In this document: one piece after another, positions 24,932 to 32,367 of the stretch
How positions within the stretch are numbered: the first letter of the stretch is position 1
Layout of the letters: each line of letters begins with the position of its first letter
DNA from: Thermoplasmatota archaeon
GTDB taxonomy: Archaea; Thermoplasmatota; Penumbrarchaeia; Penumbrarchaeales; Penumbrarchaeaceae
Assembly: GCA_029762535.1 (NCBI GenBank)
Contig: JARVGK010000001.1
Coordinates: 1 to 32,367, forward strand
DNA length: 32,367 nucleotides
Direction: 5' to 3'
Translations under genes and position numbers: made by a program
Notes under the pieces: model-generated
What the model was told of the DNA's origin: nothing
The model's database searches: none
Seen by the model: the letters and a program-made list of their open reading frames with translations, nothing else

Positions 24932-25795
24932 ATGGATGATATCAGGATACATGAATACAGGAGGCTCGACCTCCGGGATGCATACGTGATAGACGGATTC
25001 CCGAGCGTCGGGCTTGTAAGCACGATCAGCGCCAGCTACATAGTGGCAGCTCTCGATATGGAATTGATAGGGATCATGGATTCCGTCTTTTTTCCGACGG
25101 TCTCCGTTGTAAGGAACGGAGAGCCCCATCATCCGGTCAGATTCTATGCCGGGGACATAGAGGGGCCCGACGGGGGTTGGACGAGGATCGTTGTGTTCCT
25201 CTCGGAGTTCCAGCCGCCGTCCAACCTGATCAAGATAATATGCAACACGATGCTGGATTGGGCCCAGGAGCAGAAATGCACATGCCTGATCTCACCGGAG
25301 GGCCTCGTGGTCGAAGGGGAGGAGACGCTTTCGAACGTTTCAATAAGGACAAAGGACGGCGATCTCGTTGGCGCACCCGAGGATGATGATGACGAGGGAA
25401 CCGAAGAGGTACCGAAGGATAGCCCTCCCGCCCAGGAAAAGCAGGTGTTCGGCCTATCATCAACATCCAAAGGAAAGGACCGGTTGAAGAAGGCCGAGAT
25501 ACCGGTCTTTCCCGAGGGAATAATATCAGGGATCCCCGGGGTCCTTCTGAACGAGGGAAAGAAGCGGGGATACGAGGTTAACTGTCTCCTGGCGGAGGCG
25601 AAGGACAACATACCCGATGCCCGGGCCGCGGCCAAGGTCATCGAGTCCCTAAAGAGGATAATTCCCTATTTTGAGGTTGACATAACGCCCCTTTATGCGG
25701 AGGCGGACCTCCTCGAGGCCAAGATGCAGGGGTATCAGAAGGTCTCCAAACCCGGAGGCAAGAGAACGCCACCCACGCCTTCCATGTATGGCTGA
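24932..25795 (+). CDS. PAC2-family (proteasome-assembly-chaperone-like) protein
   Basis: The protein has 287 residues from the ATG at 24932, chosen because GGGGA lies about seven bases upstream; ATGs at 24890 and 24926 are also in frame. The PAC2 fold is seen in DAYVIDGFPSVGLVSTISASYIV, MELIGIMDSVFFPTVSVV, RIVVFLSEFQPPSNLIKIICNTMLDWAQEQ and, later, GIISGIPGVLLNEGKKRGYEVNCLLAEAKDNIPDARAAAKVIE. Archaeal PAC2 relatives (PbaA-like) are linked to proteasome assembly or to protein homomers of unclear role. A ~50-residue acidic, disordered-looking insert (PEDDDDEGTEEVPKDSPP and on) splits the fold and is unusual. The C-terminal tail is basic (GGKRTPPTPSM). Confidence 0.85.
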   Translation: MDDIRIHEYRRLDLRDAYVIDGFPSVGLVSTISASYIVAALDMELIGIMDSVFFPTVSVVRNGEPHHPVRFYAGDIEGPDGGWTRIVVFLSEFQPPSNLIKIICNTMLDWAQEQKCTCLISPEGLVVEGEETLSNVSIRTKDGDLVGAPEDDDDEGTEEVPKDSPPAQEKQVFGLSSTSKGKDRLKKAEIPVFPEGIISGIPGVLLNEGKKRGYEVNCLLAEAKDNIPDARAAAKVIESLKRIIPYFEVDITPLYAEADLLEAKMQGYQKVSKPGGKRTPPTPSMYG

Positions 25796-25800
25796 TGATC

Positions 25801-26550
25801 TCACTTGTCCGCTGCAGCGGTTTTGACCGGAGCCTTTACCGGCCTCTTCTTAATGGGCCTTTTCGGCGCCACTACTGTGGAGGCTTCGTTCACCTCGATG
25901 GCCTCGACGACCCTGGCAGGGTATTTCCTCTCGTATCTGGACGCCATTTCCTCGACCAGTTTGGCGATCAGGTCCTGATTGCCATACCAACGGGTGTTCA
26001 GTGTCTTGATTGTCCCTCGGGCGTTGTGACGGTAAAAAGCCTCGGTCATGAGGGAGAAGAAGAGCCTGGTCGCACCTCTCGCATCCAATCTGTCAAGCGG
26101 CAGCCCCGATATGATATAGCGTTCGCCCAGATCGCGGCTCAACCTTGATAGGAAAACGATGTCGATATAATCGAGTTCTGGCGATATTTGAACTCCGTCC
26201 ATCGCCTGTTCGAGCCTCTGCTGGAGCCCGATCTCGCGCATCGCCCAGATCGAATCCAACAGCAACCTGGGCGAGATGCCGTAATGGTCCACGGTTTCGG
26301 TTCCGCTAACATTATCGCCGGCGTGGGGGTCGGCCGATCTCAATTCGCCTATGAACTTCTGGAAATGGTTTCGGTTGAAGGGGGCGCTTCGGTCGATCAT
26401 GAACAGAAGCGATGCCCCTAGGTTCGTCCTCAAAGCCTCCTCGATGAACGGATAAAGCATTTTCGAGGCCGGGATGCCCGTCAATCTCGATGCCAGTGCG
26501 ATCGATCCCTTCTCCTTGTCACCCAGCCTGATCGTCAAGAGCCCTTTCAT
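25801..26550 (-). CDS. Protein with an N-terminal ribbon-helix-helix-like domain and Lys/Pro/Ala tail
   Basis: This 249-residue protein has GAGGCGG seven bases before the ATG. The first ~45 residues read like a ribbon-helix-helix DNA-binding unit: the strand GLLTIRLGDKE, then helices GSIALASRLTGIPASKM and YPFIEEALR. The middle is an all-helical domain with no recognised family, rich in charged helices such as LDSIWAMREIGLQQRLEQAM and RDLGERYIISGLPLDRLD. The C-terminal ~20 residues are Lys/Pro/Ala-rich (APKRPIKKRPVKAPVK), a possible DNA-binding tail. It could be a transcription regulator or a chromatin-associated protein. It is divergent from the giant surface protein gene, and a 14-bp palindrome lies at its promoter. 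Confidence 0.6.
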   Translation of the reverse strand: MKGLLTIRLGDKEKGSIALASRLTGIPASKMLYPFIEEALRTNLGASLLFMIDRSAPFNRNHFQKFIGELRSADPHAGDNVSGTETVDHYGISPRLLLDSIWAMREIGLQQRLEQAMDGVQISPELDYIDIVFLSRLSRDLGERYIISGLPLDRLDARGATRLFFSLMTEAFYRHNARGTIKTLNTRWYGNQDLIAKLVEEMASRYERKYPARVVEAIEVNEASTVVAPKRPIKKRPVKAPVKTAAADK

Positions 26551-26601
26551 ATGACCGCCTCATGGGATGTCGAGCATGTTTTCCAATGGAACTCAATTAT
26601 G

Positions 26602-26625
26602 ATTACATATGTAATACAACATGTT
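26602..26625. promoter_or_regulatory. Palindromes in the divergent promoter region
   Basis: A perfect 14-bp palindrome ATTACATATGTAAT (26602-26615) is followed by an 8-bp AACATGTT (26618-26625). They sit about 50-75 bp upstream of the ribbon-helix-helix gene's ATG, near its predicted transcript start, and about 105 bp before the giant surface gene's ATG. The site may bind the ribbon-helix-helix protein itself; this is inferred. Confidence 0.45.
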
Positions 26626-26688
26626 ATAATTTTTGTTGCGAATAATCAAAATATTTTTTATAATATGCTAGAAATATATTGGCCAAGA

Positions 26689-26696
26689 TTTATATA
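26689..26696 (+). promoter_or_regulatory. Probable TATA box of the giant Ig-repeat gene
   Basis: TTTATATA, followed about 25 bp on by the likely transcript start near 26718. That leaves a leader of about 12 nt with a GAGGT ribosome site. Confidence 0.55.
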
Positions 26697-26729
26697 ACAA
26701 TCATAGGCTGTCCCTGCAGAGGTAATACC

Positions 26730-29700
26730 ATGTCAGTTAATGGAAAAGGTTTGAAAAGGTACGTACAGGTCACTTTGGTGGCCTTGATGGTCCTGAGCAC
26801 GTTCGCCGTGCTCATCTACAACATGCCCTTCGGCTCATCGGCGGGAGCTTACGATGTGAGCGTCTCCGTGGACAACGCCAGCAAGGAGGTCTCCGCGGGA
26901 AGCTCGGTAACATATCAGCTGACGATCAAGAACGAAGGTACCAACGCCGACAGGTACGATCTGAACATGACGATCTCCAGGGACCCATCGACCTGGCAGG
27001 CTACCCTAAGTCAGACGAGCACCGGTCAGATCAACAGCGGATCGACACTGACAGGTATCACGGTCCAGGTCAGGGCGCCCTCATCGAATGTCACGATAAA
27101 CTCGTACTGTTACGTCACCATCAAGGTGATATCCCAGGCCGATGCGAAGAACTCCACGGCATCGGTCCTTCTCACGACGCTTCTCAAGAGGACATATGGA
27201 GTCTCCATCACATCCCCAGGGATCAAATATGTGGATCCCGGAGCCTCGACCACTTATTCCTTCTCTGTGAAGAACGAAGGGAACGATCAGGATGGATACA
27301 CCCTCGAAACGGTCTCGGTACCTTCTGGTTTCTCGGCGTCCGTCGATTTCGATACCGGCAAGTTCGCACCGGGCGCGACCAAGGCCGCCACCATGACGCT
27401 TCAGACGCCGTCATCGGCCCTTGCCCAGAGCTATCAGATAATCGTGAAAGCATCTTCTGTGACCGACAACGCGACTAGCGCTACCCGAACCATAACCGCG
27501 ATAGTGAACCAGACCCACAAGCTCAGCATCTCCTCCGATGGTGTGAAGGAGGCGGACATAACCACTACAAGGGTCGTACAATACGGCATAAGACTGACCA
27601 ACTTGGGGAACGGGGAGGACCAGTTCTCCCTCAGCTATTACATCCCTTCCCAATACATCACTGCCGGTTGGAGCGGGGACATAAGCACGACCACGACCTC
27701 GAAGGTCCAGCCTGATAATTCCGCGAACGTGACGTTCTATGCATACACCCCCACAAAATCGAACAATCCGGCGGTCAGCTCCAGGGGCGAGTTCTTCATC
27801 AACGCAACCTCTGTCGGGGACAACACCGTGACCAGGTCGGTCAAGGTGTCATGTGTGGTGCTTCCTTACTATGATATCGAGATCCAGAACAACGGCCCGT
27901 CCACGAAGTCCGTCGACCCGGACGGCAGCATCACATTCGATTTCACCGTGAAGAACACCGGTAACGACCAGGACACGTTCTACATGGACCTCGCATATCC
28001 GAACGGCTTCCAGGATTCGAGCATCGAGCCATCGACCCTCTCCCTGGCCGCACAGGCCAGCGGGACCGTGACGGTCACCGTCAACCCGGACGAAATGACC
28101 GTCAAGGCGAAATCATACCGGTTCACCCTCTATGCGAATTCGACGAACGGACCGAGCGTGAATTCGGTGTTCTTCGTCAGTATAAATCGCGATTATGGTA
28201 TATACCTGGAGGCTCCGACGGGTGCGACCATACCCAACGGCCAGCCGGCCCAGACCTACAAGTTCCCCGTAAGGCTGCAAAATAAAGGGAACGGGGTCGA
28301 TACATTCGACCTGTCGGTGGCGGGTGAGACCTCGAAGATAGACATGGAGTGGACACCTTTGATCTCAGCAACGGTCACCCCCCAGGTACAGTCCGACTCC
28401 ACCTTCGAGTTCAACGTTACGGTTTCGGCTCCTTCGAACGCCACAATGGGAACGTACAGGTTCAGGGTGGATGCAACATCCAACGGCGGCTCCACCACGA
28501 AGGTGCTGTGGCTCTCCGTAAGGATCCCCCAGCTATACAACGTCGATATCGGGGCCAACAAGGAGAGCCTGAGGGGCGAATACTCGAACTCTACGGGGCC
28601 GGCGGTCAAGGTCGTCTATCTTCTTGATGTGTACAACAAGGGGTCCGGCGAGGACGATTCGATAACACTGAGCGTCAAGGAGGCCCCGCAAGAGTTCGTC
28701 GGGAGGTATTCGATATTCTTCACCGAGAATTCCAAGAACAAGATAACGATCCCCAGTGCCGGATCCAAGCAGGCGAACCTCGAGATCGAGACCCCCACGG
28801 TATCCTCCGGAGTTCTTGCTGGCACATATACATTCAAAGTGGAGGTCACCTCAAACAACGGCACACAGGCGTCGGGCGATGATAAGAGGGCCGAGATAAG
28901 CCTCAGTCTGCTCCTTCAGCCCAAGCACGATGTGAGGATACTTACGGGTGTCAACAGCTCGCAGGTCAGGATGGGGGGCTCGGTGAACTTCACCGTAATC
29001 ATACAGAACAGGGGCACCGTGAACGATTACTATCAGCTCTCCTACGAGTACCCCAACTATGGTCAGAACGTCAAGTTCTCGATCCCGGACGACAACCTCA
29101 CAACCAGGATATTGAAACCTTTGGAACAGGAGAGCATAGTCCTGACGGCAACGATCCTCCCCGGGACCAACCCCAGCTGGGGTTCGGTCTGGGTCAAGAT
29201 AAGCGCTACCCACCCCACCGACTTCACCATCAAGGACGAGAAGTATTTCACCGCGATCTTCGCGGATGACTTCTCGGGAGACCTCTCCACCACGAGCAAC
29301 TTCAGGCAGGCCTCTCCCGGCGAGAAGGCCTGGTTCAACGTCACCCTGAAGAACACCGGAACGAGGTCCCAGGACACGTTCACGGTAGAGTTCGAATCAG
29401 CGCTCGATTTCGAGAACGTGCAGATCAGCCCCTCTTCGGTCACGATCGCACCGAACCAGGTCACAACGATATCCATAAACATATCCATCCCGGCGATCCA
29501 GGACAAGATCATCGAGTCGGGGACCTATGAACTCACACTAAAGGCGACCTCAAAGGGCGAGACGAACATGGATTCCGACGATATCATCGTGGACACGCTG
29601 ACCTTGAAGCTCAAGGTAATGCCTGTTTACAGGGTGCAGCTCCTGATACCTCAGGGGTCCGCCCAGTCGGATGTCGGGAAGACCCTTCCCCCGATCAAGC

Positions 29701-32367
29701 TCAACGTCACCAACAACGGCAACGAGCCCTCAACGATACAGGTCTCGCTCCACTCCTCGACACCGACGAGCATCAGGAGCTGGGTTACCATATCTCCCTC
29801 TACTGTATCGGCCCTCGGACCCAGGCTGGCCACAGATGTTACGGCGACGATAAGGGTTCCGAGCAACGCACTTGCAGGCAAGCAGACCTTCACCTTCCAG
29901 GCCGATGTCTCGGGGCAGACCGCCTCATCAATGGCTACCTTCGAGCTCATAGTCAATGACGCCTTCAAGCTTGAGCTTACCGTACCCGACGGAACGCTTC
30001 TAAAGGAGGCCGAGCCCAAAGATACTGTGGATTTCAACGTGAAACTGACGAACAAGGGCAATACCCCCGACAGCGTCGATATCGAGTTGGCTTCCTCGAA
30101 GAGGAACTGGGCGACCTTCGGATTCAAGAACGGAACGGTTCTCACCCAGGAAACCACAGTCTACAACCTCGGAAGGGAGGTAGCGAGGGATATCTGGCTT
30201 AACATAGAGGTCGAGGAGAGCGCTCCTGCGGGAGAGCAGACCTTCACCATCAAGGCCATCTCCAAGGGCGACAACGCGATCACCGCATCGATTACGCTGA
30301 GGGTCGATGTCGCCGCCAACAGGATGGTCGAGCTCGTCACCAACGAGGACACCAAGGACCTGGTCCCTGACGTTGACAGGGAGTTCACCGAGATCACCTA
30401 CAGCGTCCAGGTCGTCAACAAAGGGGAGGGCCCCGACTCCTTCAAGGTAGAGGTGATCGGGCCTTCCACCTCTCATCCACACCTCGATCAGAGCACATGG
30501 GATGCCATGGTGAAATCGGAACATCCGAACGATGTGATACTGAGCAAGGTAAAGACCGGGCAGATCCCGAAAGGCGGTCAGGAGACCATCACCGTCACGG
30601 TAAGGGTGCAGAAGTCATGGTCCCAGTATTCTCCAGGTGATATATACAGCTCCATATGGGCCATATCCGAAGGGGATACGGGGACGGCGGACGACAAGTA
30701 TTCCCAGCCCCTGGTCCTCGTCACAAAGGTCAAACAGGCTTACGGCGCTAGCCTCTCGGTGGTGAGGGACCTCGTTGAGACCAGATACAAGGCCGACGAT
30801 GTGTCCATGCTGACGGCCGAGTTCACTGTAAGGGTCCAGAACACGGGCAACGATGTTGACAGCTACAAATTGGAGATCAAGAGCAGCCTCAACTCCAACG
30901 ATTTCCCTATAAAGCCCTCGGCAGACTCCATAGAGGCCATTGCACCTAACGAGTATGGGACCCTCACGGTAACGGTCGAGATGAAGGCGGATACCCCGAA
31001 GGGGAGATACAGCTTCGAGGTGAGGTGGATCTCTCGGGGCGATGACCTGGAATATGTGACCACCGAGGATTACGTGACCAGCTGGAAGACCCTCACCTTC
31101 GATGTGATTCAAACCTACGGAGTGAGCATCGACACAGTGACGGAGCAGAAGGATGCGGACGTGGGCACCAACGTCGAATACAAGCTCACAGTCAAGAACC
31201 TCGGGAACAACGACGACAACTTCAGGATAGAGATCAGGAACGATCGCAACCTGAACTGGGCCACGACCTCCAAGACCAGGTTCACCCTGGGTGGCATTGG
31301 AACTCAGACCCAGGAGACGGAGATCATCATAAAGGTGAGCATCCCCAGGGACAACCGTGACGCCATGGCAGGCAGCTATTTCTTCAACGTGAGCGTGATC
31401 AGGGACCAAACCCAAAGGATTGAGCAGCAGAAGGCCACGGATCATATCGTCCTGAGGGTGGACGTCAATGAGAGATACTCCCATCTGCTGGAATCGGATG
31501 ATGATATGCTCACTGTAGAGCCCGGACAGCAAGTGACCTACAGGTTCAAGGTGACCAACAGGGGCAATGTGGACGACTACTATGACCTTGAGGTGAAAGG
31601 GAACAGGAAGGAATGGGGAAAGCTCTCAACCAGCCGGGTCTATATAAAGGCCGACGAGCAGGCCACAGTGTATCTCAATGTGACCGTGCCATCCTCCGCC
31701 GATGTCAACGACATGGGGGACATCGAGGCCAGGAAATACGATTTCCTCGTATCGGTCCGCTCCGTCAAGGACAGGGACTCGATAGCCGAGGAGCTGACCT
31801 TCACGACCGATGTCCAGCAGATGTATGGAGTATCGGTGCCGCCACTCGATGAAGGGGCCTCCCGCCAGACTCCCAGAAGGCACAACGTAAACTCGAGGGA
31901 TACCCTGACGATAAGGTTCCAGGTGGAGAACACCGGGAACAAGGACGATACCTTCTTCATTCAGAAGCCCACGACCCTTCCTGTAGGTTGGACCGTTGAC
32001 CTGTCCTCCACCAGGGTCACGGTGCCTCTCGGTGATGAGAGGACCGTCACCGTCACGGTGAGGTTCACATCCGATCAGAACTTCGCATACGGTATAAGGG
32101 AGCTGAGGTTCCAGGTCATACCCGATGACGGTTCCTTGATCGGAAAGAGGGTCAAGAGCGACGTTTCGATCTTCATCGACGCCCAGGCCCCGGACCTCGT
32201 CATCGATGACAGCTCTTTCTCCCAGGTGCCCGATAGCAGCCAGATAAAGATAGGCACCTCCAATACCATCAGGATCGGCGTGAAGAACGTGGGAACAGTG
32301 GCCGCGAACGACGTGACCGTCAGGCTTCTCGTCAACGACAGGGAGGTCGGTTCGGAAACAAAGAGCA
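26730..32367 (+). CDS. Giant secreted protein of tandem CARDB/NEW3-like Ig domains (C-terminus beyond window)
   Basis: The frame is open from the ATG at 26730 to the right edge (1879 codons, no stop seen), with GAGGT seven bases upstream. Residues ~8-40 are a signal peptide (KRYVQVTLVALMVLSTFAVLIY). The rest is a chain of Ig-like modules of roughly 100-130 residues. At least 16 copies of the strand-turn signature [VIL]-x-N-x-G-[NTSE] can be read, including VKNEGNDQD, VKNTGNDQD, LQNKGNGVD, VTNRGNVDD and VENTGNKDD. Each is followed by 'Y/F-x-L' and later by 'VTVTV' and 'AGxYxF' strands. Repeats are diverged, not copies. Such proteins usually serve as surface layers, stalks or scaffolds in archaea; no catalytic domain is seen here, but the C-terminus is missing. 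The regulatory region is shared with the ribbon-helix-helix gene. Confidence 0.9.
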   Translation, partial: MSVNGKGLKRYVQVTLVALMVLSTFAVLIYNMPFGSSAGAYDVSVSVDNASKEVSAGSSVTYQLTIKNEGTNADRYDLNMTISRDPSTWQATLSQTSTGQINSGSTLTGITVQVRAPSSNVTINSYCYVTIKVISQADAKNSTASVLLTTLLKRTYGVSITSPGIKYVDPGASTTYSFSVKNEGNDQDGYTLETVSVPSGFSASVDFDTGKFAPGATKAATMTLQTPSSALAQSYQIIVKASSVTDNATSATRTITAIVNQTHKLSISSDGVKEADITTTRVVQYGIRLTNLGNGEDQFSLSYYIPSQYITAGWSGDISTTTTSKVQPDNSANVTFYAYTPTKSNNPAVSSRGEFFINATSVGDNTVTRSVKVSCVVLPYYDIEIQNNGPSTKSVDPDGSITFDFTVKNTGNDQDTFYMDLAYPNGFQDSSIEPSTLSLAAQASGTVTVTVNPDEMTVKAKSYRFTLYANSTNGPSVNSVFFVSINRDYGIYLEAPTGATIPNGQPAQTYKFPVRLQNKGNGVDTFDLSVAGETSKIDMEWTPLISATVTPQVQSDSTFEFNVTVSAPSNATMGTYRFRVDATSNGGSTTKVLWLSVRIPQLYNVDIGANKESLRGEYSNSTGPAVKVVYLLDVYNKGSGEDDSITLSVKEAPQEFVGRYSIFFTENSKNKITIPSAGSKQANLEIETPTVSSGVLAGTYTFKVEVTSNNGTQASGDDKRAEISLSLLLQPKHDVRILTGVNSSQVRMGGSVNFTVIIQNRGTVNDYYQLSYEYPNYGQNVKFSIPDDNLTTRILKPLEQESIVLTATILPGTNPSWGSVWVKISATHPTDFTIKDEKYFTAIFADDFSGDLSTTSNFRQASPGEKAWFNVTLKNTGTRSQDTFTVEFESALDFENVQISPSSVTIAPNQVTTISINISIPAIQDKIIESGTYELTLKATSKGETNMDSDDIIVDTLTLKLKVMPVYRVQLLIPQGSAQSDVGKTLPPIKLNVTNNGNEPSTIQVSLHSSTPTSIRSWVTISPSTVSALGPRLATDVTATIRVPSNALAGKQTFTFQADVSGQTASSMATFELIVNDAFKLELTVPDGTLLKEAEPKDTVDFNVKLTNKGNTPDSVDIELASSKRNWATFGFKNGTVLTQETTVYNLGREVARDIWLNIEVEESAPAGEQTFTIKAISKGDNAITASITLRVDVAANRMVELVTNEDTKDLVPDVDREFTEITYSVQVVNKGEGPDSFKVEVIGPSTSHPHLDQSTWDAMVKSEHPNDVILSKVKTGQIPKGGQETITVTVRVQKSWSQYSPGDIYSSIWAISEGDTGTADDKYSQPLVLVTKVKQAYGASLSVVRDLVETRYKADDVSMLTAEFTVRVQNTGNDVDSYKLEIKSSLNSNDFPIKPSADSIEAIAPNEYGTLTVTVEMKADTPKGRYSFEVRWISRGDDLEYVTTEDYVTSWKTLTFDVIQTYGVSIDTVTEQKDADVGTNVEYKLTVKNLGNNDDNFRIEIRNDRNLNWATTSKTRFTLGGIGTQTQETEIIIKVSIPRDNRDAMAGSYFFNVSVIRDQTQRIEQQKATDHIVLRVDVNERYSHLLESDDDMLTVEPGQQVTYRFKVTNRGNVDDYYDLEVKGNRKEWGKLSTSRVYIKADEQATVYLNVTVPSSADVNDMGDIEARKYDFLVSVRSVKDRDSIAEELTFTTDVQQMYGVSVPPLDEGASRQTPRRHNVNSRDTLTIRFQVENTGNKDDTFFIQKPTTLPVGWTVDLSSTRVTVPLGDERTVTVTVRFTSDQNFAYGIRELRFQVIPDDGSLIGKRVKSDVSIFIDAQAPDLVIDDSSFSQVPDSSQIKIGTSNTIRIGVKNVGTVAANDVTVRLLVNDREVGSETKS

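Noticed and set aside
30615..31532. A 305-codon minus-strand frame opposite the giant surface gene.
   Set aside because: It is a shadow of the repeat-rich plus-strand gene, whose frame is continuous across it.
26730..32367. Repeated segments that might suggest a CRISPR or DNA tandem repeat.
   Set aside because: The repeats exist at protein level only, ~100-130 residues apart and diverged in DNA; no short identical repeats with spacers.
1..32367. tRNA genes, insertion sequences, CRISPR arrays and integration sites.
   Set aside because: No cloverleaf, transposase, terminal inverted repeat or array was recognised by eye, so none is reported.

Overview
The window reads as a chromosomal segment of a euryarchaeal-type archaeon, most likely in the Thermoplasmatota. 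This is inferred from gene content and signals; no phylogeny was run. The supporting evidence is archaeal TATA boxes about 25 bp before transcripts, several apparently leaderless starts, an archaeal-size SRP (7S) RNA gene, a GxGD prepilin peptidase of the archaeal kind, a RIB7/ArfC-type riboflavin reductase, a PAC2 protein and a KaiC/GvpD-like ATPase. Most of the DNA is fairly GC-rich, but about 690-3300 is strikingly AT-rich.

Layout. (1) 1-4027, minus strand: three exported proteins. They are a NosD-like beta-helix/PKD protein cut by the left edge, a BNR/Asp-box protein broken by one base in a poly-A/T run, and a caspase-fold (C13-like) protein whose catalytic Cys position is Glu. (2) 4050-5420: a winged-helix plus TPR regulator. 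(3) 5792-9131, minus: a serpin lipoprotein, a cyclic-2,3-diphosphoglycerate-synthase-family P-loop protein and a PrxQ/Bcp peroxiredoxin. (4) 9244-11842, plus: a membrane-anchored carboxypeptidase-regulatory-domain protein, a KaiC-like ATPase and a double zf-TFIIB protein. (5) 11828-13328, minus: a zinc-ribbon protein, a HAD phosphatase and the SRP RNA gene. (6) 13513-15827: a CBS protein (plus) facing a three-gene minus operon of a small membrane protein, a YbjQ/DUF74-HhH fusion and a prepilin peptidase. (7) 15880-20083, minus: a 1159-aa gingipain-like (C25) surface protein, a PqqD-like protein and a 58-aa membrane protein. (8) 20210-24154, plus: a chaperone operon encoding an Hsp20-GrpE fusion, DnaK and DnaJ, preceded by a TATA box and a perfect TTACAAC-N5-GTTGTAA inverted repeat. 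(9) 24164-26550: a riboflavin-pathway reductase, a PAC2 protein and a ribbon-helix-helix protein. (10) 26730 to the right edge: one enormous secreted protein with at least 16 tandem CARDB/NEW3-like Ig modules.

How the genes relate. A large share of the window is cell-surface and secreted biology: a gingipain-like peptidase, a serpin that could protect the cell surface, beta-helix/PKD/Ig-repeat proteins, and a prepilin peptidase for pilus or archaellum precursors. The other clear theme is protein quality control, with DnaK/DnaJ/GrpE plus a small-heat-shock domain under what looks like one operator. The most unusual items are the Hsp20-GrpE fusion with its operator, the caspase-fold protein lacking its nucleophile, the AT-rich island with a frameshifted exported protein, and the giant Ig-repeat protein.
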